From assembly GCF_030269125.1 (NCBI RefSeq), contig NZ_BSSM01000017.1:124001-188000 (forward strand): a stretch of DNA of 64,000 nt, given 5' to 3'. Shown piece by piece: positions 48,932 to 60,302 of this stretch (position 1 is the stretch's first letter; each line of letters begins with the position of its first letter). The position numbers and the translations under genes were made by a program. The notes below the pieces were generated by a model, which was given only the letters and a program-made list of their open reading frames with translations, did no database searches and was not told the DNA's origin. The DNA is from Streptomyces hygroscopicus subsp. hygroscopicus. Lineage in GTDB: Bacteria > Actinomycetota > Actinomycetes > Streptomycetales > Streptomycetaceae.

Positions 48932-50304
48932 GCCCGTACCTCGCCGTTGAAGACCTCTCGATGTTCGGCCGCGACCCCTGGTGGCTGGTCGTCGTCAAGG
49001 CCGTCTTCTGCTTCGCCTTCCTGATGGTGACCGTGCTGTTCTCCATCGTCTGGGAGCGCAAGGTCGTCGCCTGGATGCAGCTGCGCATCGGGCCCAACCG
49101 GCACGGACCCTGGGGCATGCTCCAGTCGCTCGCCGACGGCGTGAAACTGATGCTCAAGGAGGACCTGATCGTCCGCCGCGCGGACAAGGTCGTCTACGTC
49201 CTCGCACCGATCGTGGCGGCCATCCCGGCCTTCATGGCGATCGCGGTGATCCCGTTCGGCCCGGCCGACCACGAGATCTCCATCTTCGGCACCCGTACGA
49301 CGATGCAGCTCACCGACCTGCCGATCGCGATGCTCTACATCCTCGCGGTCGCCTCGGTCGGCATCTACGGCATCGTCCTCGCCGGCTGGAGTTCCGGATC
49401 GACGTACCCGCTCCTCGGCGGGCTGCGCTCCTGCGCGCAGATGATCTCCTACGAGATCGCCATGGGCGCCGCGTTCGCCTCGGTGTTCCTCTACTCGGGG
49501 TCGATGTCGACGTCGACCATCGTGGCCCAGCAGCACGACCGCTGGTACATCCTGCTGCTGCCGGTCTCCTTCCTCCTCTACATCGTCACCATGGTCGGCG
49601 AGACCAACCGCGCCCCCTTCGACATGCCGGAGTCCGAGGGCGACCTGGTGGGCGGCTTCAACACCGAGTACTCGTCCATCAAGTTCGCGATGTTCATGCT
49701 CGCCGAGTACGTGAACATGGTGACGGTCTCCGCCGTCTCCACCACCCTCTTCCTCGGCGGCTGGCGGGCCCCCTGGCCGATCAGCACCTTCTGGGCGGGC
49801 GCCAACCACGGCTGGTGGCCGATGCTCTGGTTCGTCATCAAGGTGCAGCTGCTGCTGTTCTTCTTCATCTGGCTGCGCGGCACCCTGCCCCGCGTCCGCT
49901 ACGACCAGCTGATGAAGCTCGGCTGGAAGGTCCTCATCCCGGTCTCGGTGACCTGGCTGATGCTCGTGGCGTCCGTGCGGGCACTGCGCAACGAGCACTA
50001 CGACTTCGCCGACATCGCCCTCTACGTGGGCGGCGGTGTGCTCGCCCTGCTGCTGATCTCCTTCGTCGCCGACATCTTCCGCGAGAAGGCGCGGCCGGCC
50101 GGGCAACCGGCGGCCGAGCAGGGCGGGTTCGACCCGATGGCGGGCGGGTTCCCGGTGCCGCCGCTGCCCGGACAGGAGCTGCCGCCGGTGCCCCGGCGCC
50201 GCCCGCGCCGGGAGCGGGAGCTGATTGTCAGTGGTGGGACCGACACTGTCGGTGACGGATCGTCGCAGGGATCTACGGATGGAAAGGAGGCGTCCGATGG
50301 CTGA
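48928..50304 (+). CDS. nuoH: NADH-quinone oxidoreductase subunit H
   Basis: 458-aa membrane subunit joining the hydrophilic arm to the membrane arm and lining the quinone tunnel. Signatures: KVVAWMQLRIGPNRHGPWGM (about 47-66) and ETNRAPFDMPESEGDLVGGF (about 223-242), with Glu/Asp needed for coupling. The C terminus carries about 75 extra Pro/Arg-rich cytosolic residues that are not in E. coli NuoH. The end overlaps nuoI by 8 bp, and the nuoI ribosome site lies inside this gene. Confidence 0.96.
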   Translation: MSPYLAVEDLSMFGRDPWWLVVVKAVFCFAFLMVTVLFSIVWERKVVAWMQLRIGPNRHGPWGMLQSLADGVKLMLKEDLIVRRADKVVYVLAPIVAAIPAFMAIAVIPFGPADHEISIFGTRTTMQLTDLPIAMLYILAVASVGIYGIVLAGWSSGSTYPLLGGLRSCAQMISYEIAMGAAFASVFLYSGSMSTSTIVAQQHDRWYILLLPVSFLLYIVTMVGETNRAPFDMPESEGDLVGGFNTEYSSIKFAMFMLAEYVNMVTVSAVSTTLFLGGWRAPWPISTFWAGANHGWWPMLWFVIKVQLLLFFFIWLRGTLPRVRYDQLMKLGWKVLIPVSVTWLMLVASVRALRNEHYDFADIALYVGGGVLALLLISFVADIFREKARPAGQPAAEQGGFDPMAGGFPVPPLPGQELPPVPRRRPRRERELIVSGGTDTVGDGSSQGSTDGKEASDG

Positions 50305-50899
50305 GGAGCCCAAGGAGACCAAGCCCGGTTTCCAGAACCCCGTGGCCGGCTTCGGCGTGACCTTCAAGGCCATGTTCAAGAAGCGGTTGACCGAGCAGTA
50401 CCCGGAGCAGAAGAAGACCACCGCTCCGCGCTTCCACGGACGGCACCAGCTCAACCGCCATCCGGACGGCCTGGAGAAGTGCGTCGGCTGCGAGCTGTGC
50501 GCCTGGGCCTGCCCCGCCGACGCCATCTATGTGGAGGGCGCCGACAACACCGACGAGGAACGCTACTCGCCGGGCGAGCGCTACGGCCGCGTCTACCAGA
50601 TCAACTACGCCCGCTGCATCCTGTGCGGCCTGTGCATCGAGGCGTGCCCCACGCGCGCGCTCACGATGACCAACGAGTTCGAACTGGCCGACTCCAGCCG
50701 CGCCAACCTCATCTACACCAAGGAGCAGCTGCTGGCCGGCCTCGAAGAGGGCATGGTCGACACGCCGCACTCCATCTTCCCCGGCACCACCGAGGAGGAC
50801 TACTACCGGGGCCTGGTCACGCAGGCCGCCCCCGGCACGGTCCGCCAGGTCGCCGTCTCCAAGGGGGAGAAGGAAGAGGACCGGGAGGTGGACGCATGA
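50297..50899 (+). CDS. nuoI: NADH-quinone oxidoreductase subunit I
   Basis: 200-aa ferredoxin-like subunit with clusters N6a and N6b. The two CxxCxxCxxxCP motifs are CVGCELCAWACPADAIYVEG and CILCGLCIEACPTRALTMTN (about 66-140). I use ATG 50297, preceded by AAAGGAGG 6 nt upstream, instead of the longer GTG at 50225. Its stop overlaps nuoJ as ATGA. Confidence 0.96.
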   Translation: MAEEPKETKPGFQNPVAGFGVTFKAMFKKRLTEQYPEQKKTTAPRFHGRHQLNRHPDGLEKCVGCELCAWACPADAIYVEGADNTDEERYSPGERYGRVYQINYARCILCGLCIEACPTRALTMTNEFELADSSRANLIYTKEQLLAGLEEGMVDTPHSIFPGTTEEDYYRGLVTQAAPGTVRQVAVSKGEKEEDREVDA

Positions 50900-51738
50900 G
50901 CGCGCAGCTCGCCGCCTACACGACCTCCACCGGTGAGGCCTTCCAGTTCTGGGTCCTCGGCACCGTCGCGGTGATCGGCGCCCTGTGCACCGTCCTCATG
51001 AGGAAGGCCGTGCACAGCGCCCTCAGCCTCGCCGGGACCATGATCGTCCTGGCGGTCTTCTACCTCGCCAACGGCGCCTACTTCCTGGGCATCGTGCAGA
51101 TCGTCGTCTACACCGGCGCGATCATGATGCTGTTCCTGTTCGTGGTGATGCTCGTCGGCGTCACGGCCGCGGACTCGCTGAAGGAGACCATCAAGGGCCA
51201 GCGCTGGCTGGCCCTGCTGTGCGGGGTCGGCTTCGGCGTGCTGCTGCTCGCCGGGATCGCCAACGCCTCCCTGAAGGACTTCACCGGCACCGGCCAGGCG
51301 AACGCGAACGGCAATGTGGAGGGCCTCGCCGCCCTGATCTTCACCAAGTACGTCTTCGCCTTCGAGATCACCGGCGCCCTGCTGATCACGGCCGCCGTCG
51401 GCGCCATGGTGCTCACCCACCGCGAGCGCACCGAGCGCGCCAGGACCCAGCGCGAGCTGGCCGAACAGCGCGTCCGCGAGGGCACGTACGTGCCGCCGCT
51501 GCCCGCCCCGGGTGTCTACGCCCGGCACAACGCGGTGGACGTCGCGGGCCTGCTCCCCGACGGCACCCCCTCCGAGCTGACCGTCAGCAAGACGCTGCGT
51601 GAACGCGGCCAGATCCGGGACGTGTCCACGGAGGCCATCAACGATCTGCGGGCGCTGGAACAGCGCTCCAAGGAGCGCCTGGAGCGGGCGCCGATCGCAC
51701 CGGAGACGTTCAAGCGGCCCGAGGAGGCGTCGAAGTGA
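50896..51738 (+). CDS. nuoJ: NADH-quinone oxidoreductase subunit J
   Basis: 280-aa membrane subunit with five helices in the first about 170 residues; the pi-bulge helix 3 region IVQIVVYTGAIMMLFLFVVM (about 70-89) is conserved. A roughly 110-residue charged C-terminal tail follows, as in other actinobacterial NuoJ. ATGA overlap with nuoI, GTGA overlap with nuoK. Confidence 0.95.
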   Translation: MSAQLAAYTTSTGEAFQFWVLGTVAVIGALCTVLMRKAVHSALSLAGTMIVLAVFYLANGAYFLGIVQIVVYTGAIMMLFLFVVMLVGVTAADSLKETIKGQRWLALLCGVGFGVLLLAGIANASLKDFTGTGQANANGNVEGLAALIFTKYVFAFEITGALLITAAVGAMVLTHRERTERARTQRELAEQRVREGTYVPPLPAPGVYARHNAVDVAGLLPDGTPSELTVSKTLRERGQIRDVSTEAINDLRALEQRSKERLERAPIAPETFKRPEEASK

Positions 51739-52034
51739 ACCCGGTCAACTACCTGTATCTCGCGGGTCTGTTGTTCACGATCGGCGCCACCGGCGTGCTG
51801 ATCCGGCGCAACGCCATCGTGGTCTTCATGTGCGTCGAGCTGATGCTGAACGCCTGCAACCTGGCGTTCGTCACCTTCTCCCGGCTGCACGGCAACCTGG
51901 ACGGCCAGGTCATCGCCTTCTTCACGATGGTCGTCGCCGCCGCGGAGGTCGTGGTGGGCCTCGCGATCATCGTGTCGCTGTTCCGTGCCCGCCACTCGGC
52001 CTCGGTCGACGACGCCAGCCTGATGAAGCTGTAA
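51735..52034 (+). CDS. nuoK: NADH-quinone oxidoreductase subunit K
   Basis: 99-aa MrpC-like membrane subunit with three helices. The two membrane Glu residues of the proton path lie in FMCVELMLNACNLAF and VAAAEVVVGLAIIV. Length and order are standard; the GTG start overlaps the nuoJ stop. Confidence 0.96.
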   Translation: MNPVNYLYLAGLLFTIGATGVLIRRNAIVVFMCVELMLNACNLAFVTFSRLHGNLDGQVIAFFTMVVAAAEVVVGLAIIVSLFRARHSASVDDASLMKL

Positions 52035-52049
52035 GGGGTCGGGAGAATC

Positions 52050-53996
52050 GTGGAGAAACTGATCGCGCTGCTCATCGCGGCGCCCCTGCTCGGAGCGGCC
52101 GTCCTCCTGCTCGGTGGCCGGCGTCTGGACCGCGTCGGCCACTGGATCGGCACCCTGCTGTCGACCGCGTCCTTCGTGTTCGGCCTGGTCCTGTTCACCG
52201 ACCTGCTCGGCAGGAACGCCGAACACCGCACCCTGATCCAGCACCTGTGGACCTGGATCCCGGTCGAGGGCTTCCAGGCGGACGTCACCTTCCGCCTCGA
52301 CCAGCTGTCGATGACCTTCGTCCTGCTGATCACCGGCGTCGGCTCGCTGATCCACCTGTACTCGGTCGGGTACATGGAGCACGACGAGCGCCGCCGCCGC
52401 TTCTTCGGCTATCTGAACCTGTTCCTCGCGGCGATGCTGCTGCTCGTCCTCGCCGACAACTACCTCCTGCTGTACGTCGGCTGGGAGGGCGTCGGCCTCG
52501 CCTCGTACCTGCTGATCGGCTTCTGGCAGCACAAGCCCAGCGCCGCCACGGCCGCCAAGAAGGCGTTCCTGGTCAACCGCGTCGGCGACATGGGCCTCTC
52601 GATCGCGATCATGCTGATGTTCACCACCTTCGGCAGCTTCGCCTTCGGCCCGGTGTTCGGGCACGTCGACGGCGCCTCCCAGGGCAAGCTCACCGCGATC
52701 GGCCTGATGCTGCTGCTCGCCGCGTGCGGCAAGTCCGCCCAGGTGCCGCTCCAGTCCTGGCTCGGGGACGCCATGGAGGGCCCGACCCCGGTCTCGGCCC
52801 TGATCCACGCGGCGACCATGGTGACCGCGGGCGTCTACCTGATCGTCCGCTCGGCGGCCGTCTTCGACGCGGCGCCGGACGCGCAGCTGGCCGTCACCGT
52901 GGTGGGCGCGGTCACGCTGCTCTTCGGTGCGATCGTCGGTTGCGCCAAGGACGACATCAAGAAGGCGCTGGCCGGCTCGACCATGTCGCAGATCGGCTAC
53001 ATGGTGCTCGCCGCGGGCCTCGGTCCCATCGGCTACGTCTTCGCGATCATGCACCTGGTGACCCACGGCTTCTTCAAGGCCGGGCTGTTCCTCGGCGCGG
53101 GCTCCGTGATGCACGGCATGAACGACGAGGTCGACATGCGCAGGTACGGCGGCCTCAGGAAGTACATGCCGGTCACCTTCGTCACCTTCGGCCTCGGCTA
53201 CCTCGCCATCATCGGCTTCCCGGGCCTGTCCGGCTTCTTCTCCAAGGACAAGATCATCGAGGCGGCCTTCGCCAAGGGCGGCACCGAGGGCTGGATCCTC
53301 GGCGGCGCGGCCCTGGTGGGCGCGGCCATCACCGCGTTCTACATGACGCGGGTGATGCTGATGACGTTCTTCGGCGAGGAGCGCTGGAAGAACCAGGCGA
53401 CGCGTTCGCCCGAGGCTCCGAGCGCCGAGCCCGCCGCCGAGCACCGCGGCGAGACCGCCGAGCCGCATCCGCACGAGTCCCCGAAGGTCATGACGATCCC
53501 GATGATCGTGCTGGCCGTCGGCTCGGTCTTCGGCGGTGGCTTCTTCAGCATCGGCGACCGCTTCCTGTACTGGCTGGAGCCGGTCACCGGGCACAGCGAG
53601 GGCCACTCCCCGGTCAGCGCCGGCGAGGTCACCGCGGCCACGATGGTCTGCCTGGTGATCGGCGTGGCCGTCGCCTGGGCGCAGTACGGCCGCAAACCGG
53701 TCCCGGCCGTCGCCCCGCGCGGCTCCCTGCTCACCCGGGCGGCCCGCCGCGACCTGCTCCAGGACGACTTCAACCACGTGGTCCTGGTGCGCGGCGGCGA
53801 GCACCTGACGCGCTCCCTGGTCTACCTCGACCACACCCTGGTCGACGGCGTCGTCAACGGCACGGCGGCCGGCTTCGGCGGTCTGTCCGGGCGGCTGCGC
53901 CGGCTCCAGAACGGCTTCGCCCGCTCCTACGCGGTCTCGATGTTCGGCGGTGCGGCACTCCTGGTCGCCGCGACCCTGCTGATGAGGGCGGTCTGA
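52050..53996 (+). CDS. nuoL: NADH-quinone oxidoreductase subunit L
   Basis: 648-aa antiporter-like distal proton-pumping subunit. Features: GWEGVGLASYLLIGFW (about 143-158) with the key Glu, KSAQVPLQSWLGDAMEGPTP (about 227-246) with the key Lys, and HAATMVTAGVYL. The region around 450-475 is a His/Glu-rich cytosolic loop (AEHRGETAEPHPHES). The long lateral helix is at the C-terminal end. A 15-bp gap follows nuoK. Confidence 0.96.
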   Translation: MEKLIALLIAAPLLGAAVLLLGGRRLDRVGHWIGTLLSTASFVFGLVLFTDLLGRNAEHRTLIQHLWTWIPVEGFQADVTFRLDQLSMTFVLLITGVGSLIHLYSVGYMEHDERRRRFFGYLNLFLAAMLLLVLADNYLLLYVGWEGVGLASYLLIGFWQHKPSAATAAKKAFLVNRVGDMGLSIAIMLMFTTFGSFAFGPVFGHVDGASQGKLTAIGLMLLLAACGKSAQVPLQSWLGDAMEGPTPVSALIHAATMVTAGVYLIVRSAAVFDAAPDAQLAVTVVGAVTLLFGAIVGCAKDDIKKALAGSTMSQIGYMVLAAGLGPIGYVFAIMHLVTHGFFKAGLFLGAGSVMHGMNDEVDMRRYGGLRKYMPVTFVTFGLGYLAIIGFPGLSGFFSKDKIIEAAFAKGGTEGWILGGAALVGAAITAFYMTRVMLMTFFGEERWKNQATRSPEAPSAEPAAEHRGETAEPHPHESPKVMTIPMIVLAVGSVFGGGFFSIGDRFLYWLEPVTGHSEGHSPVSAGEVTAATMVCLVIGVAVAWAQYGRKPVPAVAPRGSLLTRAARRDLLQDDFNHVVLVRGGEHLTRSLVYLDHTLVDGVVNGTAAGFGGLSGRLRRLQNGFARSYAVSMFGGAALLVAATLLMRAV

Positions 53997-54001
53997 TACC
54001 G

Positions 54002-55573
54002 ATGTCCTTTCCCCTGCTGACAGCGACGGCGGCGCTCCCCGCCGTGGGAGCCGTCGCCACGGCCGCCGTACCGGCCGCGAGGCGTACCGCCGCCAAGTGG
54101 CTCGCCCTGCTCGTCTCGCTCGGCACGCTCGCACTGGCGATCACCGTCCTGGTCCGCTTCGACCCCGGTGGCGCCCGTTACCAGCTCACCGAATCCCACT
54201 CCTGGATCCGCGACTTCGGGGTGCGTTACGAACTGGGGGTGGACGGCATCGGCGTGGCGCTGATCGCGCTGACCGCCGTGCTGATCCCCTTCATCGTCCT
54301 GGCGGGCTGGCACGACGCCGACCCGCTGGAGACCGGCAGCCGCCGCTGGCGCCCCACCCAGGGCTTCTTCGCGCTGATCCTGGCGGTCGAGGCGATGGTC
54401 CTCATCTCCTTCGAGGCCACCGACGTCTTCCTTTTCTACATCTTCTTCGAAGCCATGCTGATCCCGATGTACTTCCTCATCGGCGGCTTCGGGGACCGCG
54501 CCCACGCCCAGGGCGAGCAGGCGGCCGCCACCCAGCGTTCGTACGCGGCGGTGAAGTTCCTCCTCTACAACCTGGTCGGCGGTCTGATCATGCTGGCCGC
54601 GGTGATCGGCCTCTATGTGGTCGCCGGGAACTTCTCCCTCCAGCAGATCGCCGAGGCGCGCGCGGCCGGTTCGCTGCACATGGCGACGAGCACCGGACGC
54701 TGGCTGTTCCTCGGCTTCTTCTTCGCCTTCGCGGTGAAGGCGCCGCTGTGGCCGCTGCACACCTGGCTGCCCAACGCCATGCAGGAGTCCACCGCCCCGG
54801 TCGCCGTCCTCATCACGGCGGTGGTCGACAAGGTGGGCACCTTCGCGATGCTCCGCTTCTGCCTCGGGCTGTTCCCGGAGGCCAGCAAGTGGGCGACGCC
54901 CGTGATCCTGGTCCTCGCGCTGATCAGCATCGTCTACGGCGCGCTGCTCGCGGTCGGCCAGCGGGACATCAAGCGCCTGGTGGCGTACGCGTCGATCTCC
55001 CACTTCGGCTTCATCATCATGGGCATCTTCGCGATGACCAGCCAGGGCCAGTCCGGGGCCACGCTCTACATGGTCAACCACGGCATCTCCACGGCCGCGC
55101 TGATGCTGGTCGCCGGATTCCTGATCTCCCGGCGCGGCTCGCGGCTCATCGCCGACTACGGCGGGGTGCAGAAGGTCGCCCCGGTCCTCGCCGGCACCTT
55201 CCTGATCGGCGGCCTCGCCACTCTGTCGCTGCCCGGACTCGCGCCGTTCGTGAGCGAGTTCCTGGTCCTGGTGGGCACGTTCACGCGCCATCCGGTGATC
55301 GGGATCATCGCCACCTTCGGCATCGTGCTCGCCGCGCTCTACACCCTGGTGCTCTACCAGCGCACCATGACGGGCCCGGTCAGGCCCGAGGTGTCGGCGA
55401 TGCCCGATCTGCGGGTGCGTGAACTCCTGGTCGTCGCCCCGCTGATCGCGCTGCTGATCTTCCTGGGCGTCTATCCGAAGCCCGTGACGGACATCGTCAA
55501 TCCGGCGGTCCGGCACACCATGTCCGACGTCCAGAAGAAGGACCCCAAGCCCGAGGTGGAGGCGGCCAAGTGA
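54002..55573 (+). CDS. nuoM: NADH-quinone oxidoreductase subunit M
   Basis: 523-aa antiporter-like proton-pumping subunit. ATDVFLFYIFFEAMLIPMYF (about 139-158) with the membrane Glu, and FAVKAPLWPLHTWLPNAMQE (about 244-263) with the Lys, are typical, as is KRLVAYASISHFGFIIMGIF. ATG 54002 lies 5 bp after the nuoL stop. Its stop overlaps the nuoN start as GTGA. Confidence 0.96.
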   Translation: MSFPLLTATAALPAVGAVATAAVPAARRTAAKWLALLVSLGTLALAITVLVRFDPGGARYQLTESHSWIRDFGVRYELGVDGIGVALIALTAVLIPFIVLAGWHDADPLETGSRRWRPTQGFFALILAVEAMVLISFEATDVFLFYIFFEAMLIPMYFLIGGFGDRAHAQGEQAAATQRSYAAVKFLLYNLVGGLIMLAAVIGLYVVAGNFSLQQIAEARAAGSLHMATSTGRWLFLGFFFAFAVKAPLWPLHTWLPNAMQESTAPVAVLITAVVDKVGTFAMLRFCLGLFPEASKWATPVILVLALISIVYGALLAVGQRDIKRLVAYASISHFGFIIMGIFAMTSQGQSGATLYMVNHGISTAALMLVAGFLISRRGSRLIADYGGVQKVAPVLAGTFLIGGLATLSLPGLAPFVSEFLVLVGTFTRHPVIGIIATFGIVLAALYTLVLYQRTMTGPVRPEVSAMPDLRVRELLVVAPLIALLIFLGVYPKPVTDIVNPAVRHTMSDVQKKDPKPEVEAAK

Positions 55574-57219
55574 GCACCCCAGCCGTCCACAGCCTGTGGA
55601 CAACCGCGGCCGACCGCATCCCCCAGATCGGTGCGCCGAAGATCGAATACGGGCAATTGTCGCCCACGCTGATCATCATCGGCGCCGCACTGGTCGGCGT
55701 GCTGGTCGAGGCGTTCGTCCCGCGCAGGTCCCGCTACTACGCGCAGGTGTTCGTGTCGGTCGTCGCCCTGTGCGCCGCGTTCGCCGCGGTCCTCGGCCTC
55801 GCCGCCGACGGGTACGGCACCACGAAGGCGCACATCGCCGCCATGGGTGCCATCGCGGTCGACGGCCCCTCCCTGTTCCTCCAGGGCACCATCGTGCTGG
55901 CCGGTCTGGTGGGCCTGTTCACCTTCGCCGAACGGCGCCTGGACCCCGCGGCCCACGGAAACCGGGTCGACTCCTTCGCCGCGCAGGCCGCCGCCGTGCC
56001 CGGCAGCGACGCCGAGAAGGCCGCGGTCAAGGCAGGGTTCACCACCACCGAGGTGTTCCCGCTGCTGCTCTTCGCGGTCGCCGGCATGCTGGTCTTCACC
56101 TCGGCGAACGACCTGCTGACGCTGTTCGTCGCCCTGGAGGTCTTCTCCCTGCCGCTGTACCTGCTGTGCGCGCTGGCCCGCCGCAAGCGGCTGATGTCGC
56201 AGGAGGCCGCGGTCAAGTACTTCCTGCTGGGCGCGTTCGCCTCCGCCTTCACCCTCTTCGGCATCGCGCTGCTGTACGGCTACGCGGGCTCGGTGTCGTA
56301 CGCGCGCATCGCCCAGGTCGTGGACGGCTCGGTCACCGATGTGAACCCGGCGCTGGCGGGCACCATGGGCAACGACGCCCTGCTGCTCCTCGGCGGCGCC
56401 CTGCTGGTGATGGGCCTGCTGTTCAAGGTGGGCGCGGTGCCGTTCCACATGTGGACGCCCGACGTCTACCAGGGCGCGCCCACCCCGGTGACCGGCTTCA
56501 TGGCGGCGGCGACGAAGGTGGCCGCGTTCGGCGCGCTGCTGCGGCTGCTGTACGTGGTGCTGCCGGGGATGCGCTGGGACTGGCGCCCGGTGATGTGGGC
56601 GGTGGCGATCGTCACCATGCTGGGCGGTGCCATCGTGGCGATCACACAGACCGACATCAAGCGGCTGCTGGCCTACTCGTCCATCGCGCACGCCGGCTTC
56701 ATCCTCGCGGGTGTCATCGCGACCTCGAAGAACGGCGTGTCGTCGGTCCTGTTCTACCTGGCCGGCTACTCGTTCGTGACGATCGGCGCCTTCGCGGTGG
56801 TCACGCTCGTGCGGGACGCGGGCGGCGAGGCGACGCACCTGTCCAAGTGGGCCGGGCTCGGCCGGCGTTCCCCGCTGGTGGCGGCGGTCTTCGCGGTGTT
56901 CCTGCTGGCCTTCGCCGGCATCCCGCTGACCTCCGGCTTCGCGGGGAAGTTCGCGGTGTTCAAGGCGGCGGCGGCCGGGGGCGCGGCCCCGCTGGTCGTC
57001 ATCGGTGTGATCTCCTCGGCGATCGCGGCGTTCTTCTACATCCGCGTGATCGTGCTGATGTTCTTCAGCGAGCCCAAGCCGCAGGGCCCGACGGTGGCCG
57101 TGCCGTCGCCGCTGACGATGCTGGCCATCGGGCTCGGCGTCGCGGTCACGCTGGTGCTGGGTGTGGCGCCGCAGTACTTCCTGGACCTGGCGACTCAGGC
57201 GAGTGTGTTCGTGCGGTGA
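55570..57219 (+). CDS. nuoN: NADH-quinone oxidoreductase subunit N
   Basis: 549-aa antiporter-like subunit, last gene of the operon. LLTLFVALEVFSLPLYLLCA (about 181-200) with the membrane Glu, FKVGAVPFHMWTPDVYQGAP (about 285-304) with the Lys, and DIKRLLAYSSIAHAGFILAG are diagnostic. GTG start coupled to nuoM. A strong bidirectional terminator follows 10 bp after the stop. Its first codons contain a palindromic pair of DnaA-box-like sequences. Confidence 0.96.
   Translation: MSTPAVHSLWTTAADRIPQIGAPKIEYGQLSPTLIIIGAALVGVLVEAFVPRRSRYYAQVFVSVVALCAAFAAVLGLAADGYGTTKAHIAAMGAIAVDGPSLFLQGTIVLAGLVGLFTFAERRLDPAAHGNRVDSFAAQAAAVPGSDAEKAAVKAGFTTTEVFPLLLFAVAGMLVFTSANDLLTLFVALEVFSLPLYLLCALARRKRLMSQEAAVKYFLLGAFASAFTLFGIALLYGYAGSVSYARIAQVVDGSVTDVNPALAGTMGNDALLLLGGALLVMGLLFKVGAVPFHMWTPDVYQGAPTPVTGFMAAATKVAAFGALLRLLYVVLPGMRWDWRPVMWAVAIVTMLGGAIVAITQTDIKRLLAYSSIAHAGFILAGVIATSKNGVSSVLFYLAGYSFVTIGAFAVVTLVRDAGGEATHLSKWAGLGRRSPLVAAVFAVFLLAFAGIPLTSGFAGKFAVFKAAAAGGAAPLVVIGVISSAIAAFFYIRVIVLMFFSEPKPQGPTVAVPSPLTMLAIGLGVAVTLVLGVAPQYFLDLATQASVFVR
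55585..55603. promoter_or_regulatory. Inverted pair of DnaA-box-like sequences inside nuoN
   Basis: GTCCACA (55585-55591) and TGTGGAC (55595-55601) form a palindrome with a 3-bp centre. The right half extended, TGTGGACAA, is the exact complement of TTGTCCACA, the Streptomyces DnaA box; the left half matches 7 of 9. It lies in the nuoN coding sequence and may be coincidental. Confidence 0.3.
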
Positions 57220-57228
57220 GCGTTCGGC

Positions 57229-57270
57229 CGCGAAGGCCCCGGTTCCGTCTTCGGAGCCGGGGCCTTCGCG
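57229..57270. terminator. Bidirectional terminator after nuoN
   Basis: CGCGAAGGCCCCGG (57229-57242) pairs perfectly with CCGGGGCCTTCGCG (57257-57270), and the pairing extends inward over TCCG/CGGA to a 4-nt TCTT loop. It ends the nuo operon and the converging secreted-protein gene. Confidence 0.85.
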
Positions 57271-57293
57271 TCGCGGGGGGCCTTCGCGTGGGG

Positions 57294-57851
57294 TCAGCCG
57301 GGCGCGCCCGGGTAGGGGCATTTCACGGCGGGGTTCCACTCGTAGAACAGGCCGCTCGGGTTCTCCTTGTAGAGCCAGGCGTGCAGCGAGTAGTGGGTCG
57401 GGATGGCCGAGTCGTGGTGCGCGGTGACCGGGCCCTCGAACTTCCGGCCGAACATCGTGGGCCGCGCGGTGTTCTTCTCGGCCTTCACGATCCACTCCAC
57501 CCCGGTGAGCGTGCGCCCGCCCCTGCCGTCGTCCTCGTAGAGCAGGGCGGCGGGCTTGGCCGGGTCGAGGGAGCCGTAGCGTTCCGGGTTGATGTAGTGG
57601 TAGCCCATGGCGCCCATGCCGTCCTTCATGTCCATGGTGCAGGGGTTGGGCCGGTAGCCGGCGGCCACGGCGAGGGGGACGGCCTTGTACCTCGCGGTGG
57701 CCGCCACCGTCGGCGCGAGCTGCTTCCAGACGGACGCGTCGACCGGGCCCCGGTCGGCCCGAGCGGGGGCGGTCGCGAGGGCGAGGGCCGCGGTGGAGGC
57801 GAGGGCGAGGAAGGCGGCGCCGCGGGCGGCGCCGGTGAGGTGAGCGGGCAT
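57294..57851 (-). CDS. Secreted protein of unknown function
   Basis: 185-aa exported protein. A Sec signal peptide (MPAHLTGAARGAAFLALAST, then AALALATAPARA) precedes a compact domain with GMGAMGYHYINPERYGSLDP (about 79-98), KPAALLYEDDGRGGRTLTGV and EWIV, and HHDSAIPTHYSLHAWLYKEN (about 148-167) followed by WNPAVKCP. Four His residues in conserved-looking spots and two Cys (NPCTMDM, VKCPYPG) suggest a metal- or disulfide-containing fold. I recall similar domains in bacteria and fungi without known function. ATG 57851 has AAGGAG 9 nt upstream. It converges with nuoN. Confidence 0.8.
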   Translation of the reverse strand: MPAHLTGAARGAAFLALASTAALALATAPARADRGPVDASVWKQLAPTVAATARYKAVPLAVAAGYRPNPCTMDMKDGMGAMGYHYINPERYGSLDPAKPAALLYEDDGRGGRTLTGVEWIVKAEKNTARPTMFGRKFEGPVTAHHDSAIPTHYSLHAWLYKENPSGLFYEWNPAVKCPYPGAPG

Positions 57852-57966
57852 GGTGCGGGGCTCCTTCGGGAGGAGACGGGGTCGCACCGAGCAGGATGCG
57901 CCGGGGCCGGGGCCGGGGGCCATCGGGGGCGGCCATTCGAGTGATGGACTGATTACTTACAGCAAT

Positions 57967-58001
57967 CCTTTGTGGTTGGGGTCGATTCGCTCACACAAAG
58001 G
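57967..58001. promoter_or_regulatory. Inverted repeat CCTTTGTG-N19-CACAAAGG upstream of recQ
   Basis: Perfect 8-bp arms at 57967-57974 and 57994-58001 in the AT-richer gap between the secreted-protein gene and recQ. It could be a regulator site or a hairpin in the leftward gene's upstream region. Confidence 0.4.
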
Positions 58002-58010
58002 TTCGCCATC

Positions 58011-58019
58011 TGTGGATAA
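58011..58019. promoter_or_regulatory. DnaA box in the recQ upstream region
   Basis: TGTGGATAA is the exact complement of the consensus DnaA box TTATCCACA. It lies 26 bp before a TATCGT -10-like element (58045-58050) and about 92 bp before the recQ start. A single box could let DnaA modulate recQ. Confidence 0.4.
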
Positions 58020-58111
58020 CTCAGGGGTTGTCGGTGCGGACCCCTATCGTTGAGGCAGTGGTGGGCGGACGGCGCACGACGGCACACGGGGGACCGGCGG
58101 GGGACAGGACG

Positions 58112-60115
<2,004 letters not shown>

Positions 60116-60145
60116 CCGACGGGGGCGCGGCCGACCCGGGAGGGT

Positions 60146-60202
60146 GGCGCCGACCCCGGTGGGGACGGCGCCGACCTTGGCGGGGACGGCACCGGCCTCG
60201 GG
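60146..60202 (+). repeat. 21-bp tandem repeat after recQ
   Basis: GGCGCCGACCCCGGTGGGGA followed by C (60146-60166) is repeated with changes at 60167-60187 and partly at 60188-60202. It lies in the 187-bp gap between recQ and the converging M56 protease gene. No other feature is seen in that gap. Confidence 0.65.
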
Positions 60203-60302
60203 AGTGCGGTCCCGGCGCAGGCGGACGTACCCGGCCTCGGCGGACGGCACCTGTCGCCGAGCCCCGGTCTCAGGGCAGCGGCGCGCGGCGGGTCGCGGTG
60301 GG

